NCBI GenBank assembly: GCA_030149685.1
Contig: JASLGI010000164.1
Span: 1-6,977, forward strand
Source of the DNA: Bacillaceae bacterium
Lineage (GTDB): Bacteria; Bacillota; Bacilli; Bacillales_A; Planococcaceae
Reading direction: 5' to 3'
DNA: 6,977 bases
Both the position numbers and the translations under genes were made by a program. Position 1 is the first letter of the stretch, and each line of letters begins with the position of its first letter. The notes under the pieces are model-generated. The model searched no databases. It saw only the letters and a program-made list of their open reading frames with translations, and was not told the origin of the DNA. Positions 4,365 to 6,977 of this stretch are shown piece by piece.

Positions 4365-6758
4365 ATGCGTCAACTAACACTTAACGTACGCGGGATGACT
4401 TGCGCCGCCTGTGCTTCAAGTATCGAAACGCAATTACTCGCACAGACAGGTGTACAAGAAGCTGTTGTCAATACGACGACAGAACAAGTACGGATTGCGT
4501 TTGACCCGAAGGTAATAACGATCCCGACACTCATTCAGGTCATTGAATCACTCGGATACGAAATACCGAAAGAAGAAGTTACTTTCGATATTCATGGCAT
4601 GACATGTGCGGCTTGTTCTGGAAGAATCGAACGTGTGCTGAATAAGACAGATGGTATCCATACAGCCCAAGTAAACTTAGCGCTTGAGAAAGGTACTTTA
4701 TCCTTCGATCCTTCTCAAGTCACCGTGAATGAAATTGAAGAAAAAATTCACCAACTCGGATTTGAAGCTACATTACCAACGCTTGATTCTACCGATCACC
4801 GAGAAGAAGAATTAACGAAAAAAATCCGTCTCTTTTGGATTTCTCTTCTATTCACGTTACCACTCATGTGGACGATGTTTAGTCACTTTACGTGGACGAG
4901 CAATGTTTACGTGCCTGACCTTTTATTAAACCCTTACGTGCAATGGTTGCTTGCAACACCGGTCCAATTCGGAATCGGTTGGATTTTTTATCGCGGGGCT
5001 TATTATTCACTTAAAAATAAAAGCGCCAATATGGACGTACTCGTCGCTCTCGGAACGAGTGCTGCATATTTTTATTCTGTCTATCTCGTTTTCACCGACC
5101 CTCAACACGGGTTATATTTCGAAACGAGTGCGATGCTCATTACATTGATCTTACTCGGAAAAGTGATGGAAGCGAAAGCGAAAGGAAAGTCTTCGGATGC
5201 GATTCAGTCACTCATGAACTTACAACCTGCGACTGCCCGTATTGAAACAGATGAAGGAATAAAAGAAATCGCTATTCAAGAAGTGAAAATTGGTGACTTG
5301 ATTCGTATTCGTCCTGGAGAAGCAATGCCGGTTGACGGAGTCGTTGTCGAAGGAGAATCTTCTGTCGATGAAGCGATGCTAACGGGGGAAAGTTTTCCAC
5401 AGACGAAGCGACTCGATGATGAAGTGTTCGCAGCAACGATCAATGGCGACGGAACATTACTCATCCGCGCAACAGCGAAAGGTAGCGACACCGTTCTTGC
5501 AAGTATCATTCGCACTGTAAAAGAAGCGCAAGGATCGAAAGCGCCGATTCAACGACTCGCTGATGACATTTCGAATGTCTTCGTTCCTGTCGTCGTCACA
5601 CTTAGTGTACTCACATTTCTCGTCTGGTTTTTCTTCCTCACACCTGGTGACTTTGAATACGCGTTACGAAACTCTATTGCGGTACTCGTCATCGCTTGTC
5701 CTTGTGCGCTCGGCCTTGCGACACCGACGTCGATTATGGCCGGTAGTGGCCGTGCGGCAGAATACGGCATTTTATTTAAAACAGCAGAAGCGATGGAACG
5801 TACTCGTCAAATCAATACCGTCGTCTTCGACAAAACAGGGACATTGACGAAAGGGACTCCAGAAGTCGTTCATTTTGACGTAGCAGCCCCTTGGACGAAA
5901 GAAAAACTTTTGCCCTTGATTGTCTCAAGTGAAGCACTTTCTGAACATCCGATTGCTCAAGCAATCGTTCGTTTTGATCCTTCTGTGCAACAATTACGTG
6001 TCGATCATTTCGAAGCTGTTCGAGGACATGGTATTCAGACAAACATTCATCATGACGACATCGCCATTGGGAATGCGACATTGTTTGAACGTCTCGATAT
6101 TCCGCTCCTGCAAGTTCATGAAGATTGGAAACGTGAAGGAGCGACGGTCGTTTATGTTGCGGTAAACGATGTCCACGTAGCTTCTCTTGCAATCCGCGAT
6201 GAAGTGAAACAGAGTTCCCGCGCAGCCGTTCAATCGTTAGTGTCAAGTGGGTATGACGTATATATGTTAACAGGAGACGACCATATTACCGCGCGCACAA
6301 TTGCTCAAACGATTGGGATTGCGCCGAATAAAGTGTTTTCAGACGTTTTACCAAACGATAAAGCAGCCATCATTGAAAAGCTGCAAAAAGACAAGCGATT
6401 GATTGCGATGATTGGAGACGGCTTGAATGATGCACCTGCTCTAGCGACAGCTGATATCGGGATTGCGATGAGTTCAGGGACGAACGTAGCGATGGAAGCT
6501 GCAGATATTACCGTCATGCATGATGACATGATGCGTATTCCACAGACATTTGAAATGAGTGAAAAAACAGTGAAAAACATTCATCAAAACTTATTTTGGG
6601 CACTCGGCTACAACTCTCTCGGCATACCGATTGCCGCAGCGGGACTCCTTGCACCATGGGTCGCTGGTGCTGCGATGGCATTTAGTTCGGTCTCTGTCGT
6701 TTTAAATGCGCTTCGACTCCAACGAGTGACACTATCTACACATTCAAAGGATCAATGA
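4365..6758 (+). CDS. copA: Copper-exporting P1B-type ATPase CopA
   Basis: CopA is an inner-membrane ATPase that pumps Cu+ out of the cytoplasm. At 797 residues it is typical of Bacillales CopA. Two N-terminal HMA domains carry GMTCAAC (Cys13/Cys16 and Cys81/Cys84). Membrane helices follow from about residue 155. The actuator domain has TGES (340-343). The transport-site motif CPC (445-447) identifies a P1B-1 Cu+/Ag+ pump, supported by YN (749-750) and MxxSS (771-775) in the last helices. The phosphorylation motif DKTGT (489-493), the nucleotide-domain SEHP (526-529), GHG (554-556) and GN (569-570), then TGD (636-638) and the hinge GDGLNDAP (684-691) are all present, so the enzyme looks intact. 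ATG at 4365 follows AAGGAGG (4351-4357) by 7 bases, a much stronger ribosome site than copZ has. Copper is delivered by the upstream CopZ. A terminator follows 17 bases after the stop. Confidence 0.97.
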   Translation: MRQLTLNVRGMTCAACASSIETQLLAQTGVQEAVVNTTTEQVRIAFDPKVITIPTLIQVIESLGYEIPKEEVTFDIHGMTCAACSGRIERVLNKTDGIHTAQVNLALEKGTLSFDPSQVTVNEIEEKIHQLGFEATLPTLDSTDHREEELTKKIRLFWISLLFTLPLMWTMFSHFTWTSNVYVPDLLLNPYVQWLLATPVQFGIGWIFYRGAYYSLKNKSANMDVLVALGTSAAYFYSVYLVFTDPQHGLYFETSAMLITLILLGKVMEAKAKGKSSDAIQSLMNLQPATARIETDEGIKEIAIQEVKIGDLIRIRPGEAMPVDGVVVEGESSVDEAMLTGESFPQTKRLDDEVFAATINGDGTLLIRATAKGSDTVLASIIRTVKEAQGSKAPIQRLADDISNVFVPVVVTLSVLTFLVWFFFLTPGDFEYALRNSIAVLVIACPCALGLATPTSIMAGSGRAAEYGILFKTAEAMERTRQINTVVFDKTGTLTKGTPEVVHFDVAAPWTKEKLLPLIVSSEALSEHPIAQAIVRFDPSVQQLRVDHFEAVRGHGIQTNIHHDDIAIGNATLFERLDIPLLQVHEDWKREGATVVYVAVNDVHVASLAIRDEVKQSSRAAVQSLVSSGYDVYMLTGDDHITARTIAQTIGIAPNKVFSDVLPNDKAAIIEKLQKDKRLIAMIGDGLNDAPALATADIGIAMSSGTNVAMEAADITVMHDDMMRIPQTFEMSEKTVKNIHQNLFWALGYNSLGIPIAAAGLLAPWVAGAAMAFSSVSVVLNALRLQRVTLSTHSKDQ

Positions 6759-6775
6759 ATCACCCGATAGATACG

Positions 6776-6805
6776 AAAGAGGCGGAGGTTTTCTCGCCTC
6801 TTTTT
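6776..6805 (+). terminator. Intrinsic terminator of the copZ-copA operon
   Basis: AAAGAGGCG (6776-6784) pairs perfectly with CGCCTCTTT (6795-6803) around a 10-base loop, ending in a run of five T at 6801-6805. It begins 17 bases after the copA stop and closes the operon. Confidence 0.92.
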
Positions 6806-6832
6806 ATCGTCCCCTTATTTTTTCAATGAAAT

Positions 6833-6847
6833 AGGCAATCATTGCTT
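6833..6847. promoter_or_regulatory. Dyad upstream of the last gene, possible operator
   Basis: GCAAT (6835-6839) and ATTGC (6841-6845) are inverted around base 6840, with one further matching pair outside a mismatch. The right arm overlaps TTGCTT (6842-6847), a possible -35. The nearest -10-like hexamers (TATATG at 6867, TATGAT at 6869) are 19 and 21 bases away, so the promoter itself is uncertain. An exact ATAGCTAT palindrome also lies at 6873-6880. Confidence 0.25.
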
Positions 6848-6909
6848 ATATTCGAAACAATTAGGGTATATGATAGCTATTGATTACTCGTAGAAAGAAG
6901 GAATGCAAC

Positions 6910-6977
6910 TTGAAAAAAGCAATACTACTTCTCATGTCCGTACAGTTTTTCGTCTATCTCGGATTCGGACTCATTAT
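6910..6977 (+). CDS. N-terminus of a probable MFS transporter, cut by the window end
   Basis: Only 22 codons are visible, from a TTG start at 6910. AGAAGG (6896-6901) sits 8 bases upstream. The peptide opens with two Lys and then a continuous hydrophobic helix whose end reads VYLGFGLI. This resembles the first helix of DHA1-type major facilitator drug exporters, where a Gly-rich LGxGLxxP stretch is usual. The assignment to that superfamily is inference from this short piece, and substrate cannot be guessed. An ATG at 6903 in another frame was rejected, because it is too close to the ribosome site and gives a hydrophilic peptide. The gene is separated from copA by a strong terminator and so has its own promoter. 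Confidence 0.55.
   Translation, partial: MKKAILLLMSVQFFVYLGFGLI

Noticed and set aside
5812..6246. 144-codon minus-strand open frame inside copA
   Set aside because: It is antisense to the conserved phosphorylation and nucleotide-binding domains of CopA. Its Arg/Leu/Ser-rich product is typical of a shadow frame.

Overview
The window comes from a low-to-moderate GC Gram-positive bacterium of the Bacillota, most likely order Bacillales. The evidence is strong AGGAGG-like ribosome binding sites, frequent TTG/GTG starts, sigma-A-like promoters, U-rich intrinsic terminators, and Bacillales-like MurF, Ddl, RodA, CopZ and CopA proteins. A ddl-murF pair with a divergent rodA is an order I recall from Staphylococcaceae, while the codon style would also suit Exiguobacterium or a relative. 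The genus cannot be fixed from this window.

Left part (1-2325, minus strand): a two-gene peptidoglycan precursor operon. ddl makes the D-Ala-D-Ala dipeptide. murF, 10 bases downstream and cut by the window edge near its C-terminus, attaches that dipeptide to the UDP-MurNAc-tripeptide. A perfect 26-bp palindrome made of two abutting consensus DnaA boxes lies inside the murF coding sequence at 9-34.

Middle (2326-3740): a divergent intergenic region with promoters in both directions, then rodA on the plus strand, a SEDS peptidoglycan glycosyltransferase. Together ddl, murF and rodA cover late precursor synthesis and polymerisation. rodA ends in a strong intrinsic terminator.

Next (3741-3932, minus strand): a small 49-codon gene of unknown function, convergent with rodA. 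It has its own promoter, ribosome binding site, TTG start and terminator, so it looks real although I do not recognise the family. It is divergent from the copper genes.

Right part (4044-6805, plus strand): a copper efflux operon. It has a 17-bp-spacer promoter, copZ (copper chaperone), an intercistronic hairpin with a T-tract that overlaps the copZ stop codon, copA (two-HMA-domain P1B-type Cu+ ATPase) and a terminator. CopZ would hand Cu+ to CopA for export. No copper regulator (CsoR, CopY, CueR) is encoded here, and no classical site for one was seen.

End (6806-6977): a 104-base spacer after the copA terminator, then the first 22 codons of a hydrophobic protein, probably a major facilitator superfamily transporter. 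No rRNA, tRNA, CRISPR array, insertion sequence or phage feature was seen. Apart from the unknown 49-residue gene and a few regulatory-looking dyads, this is an ordinary core-genome region.
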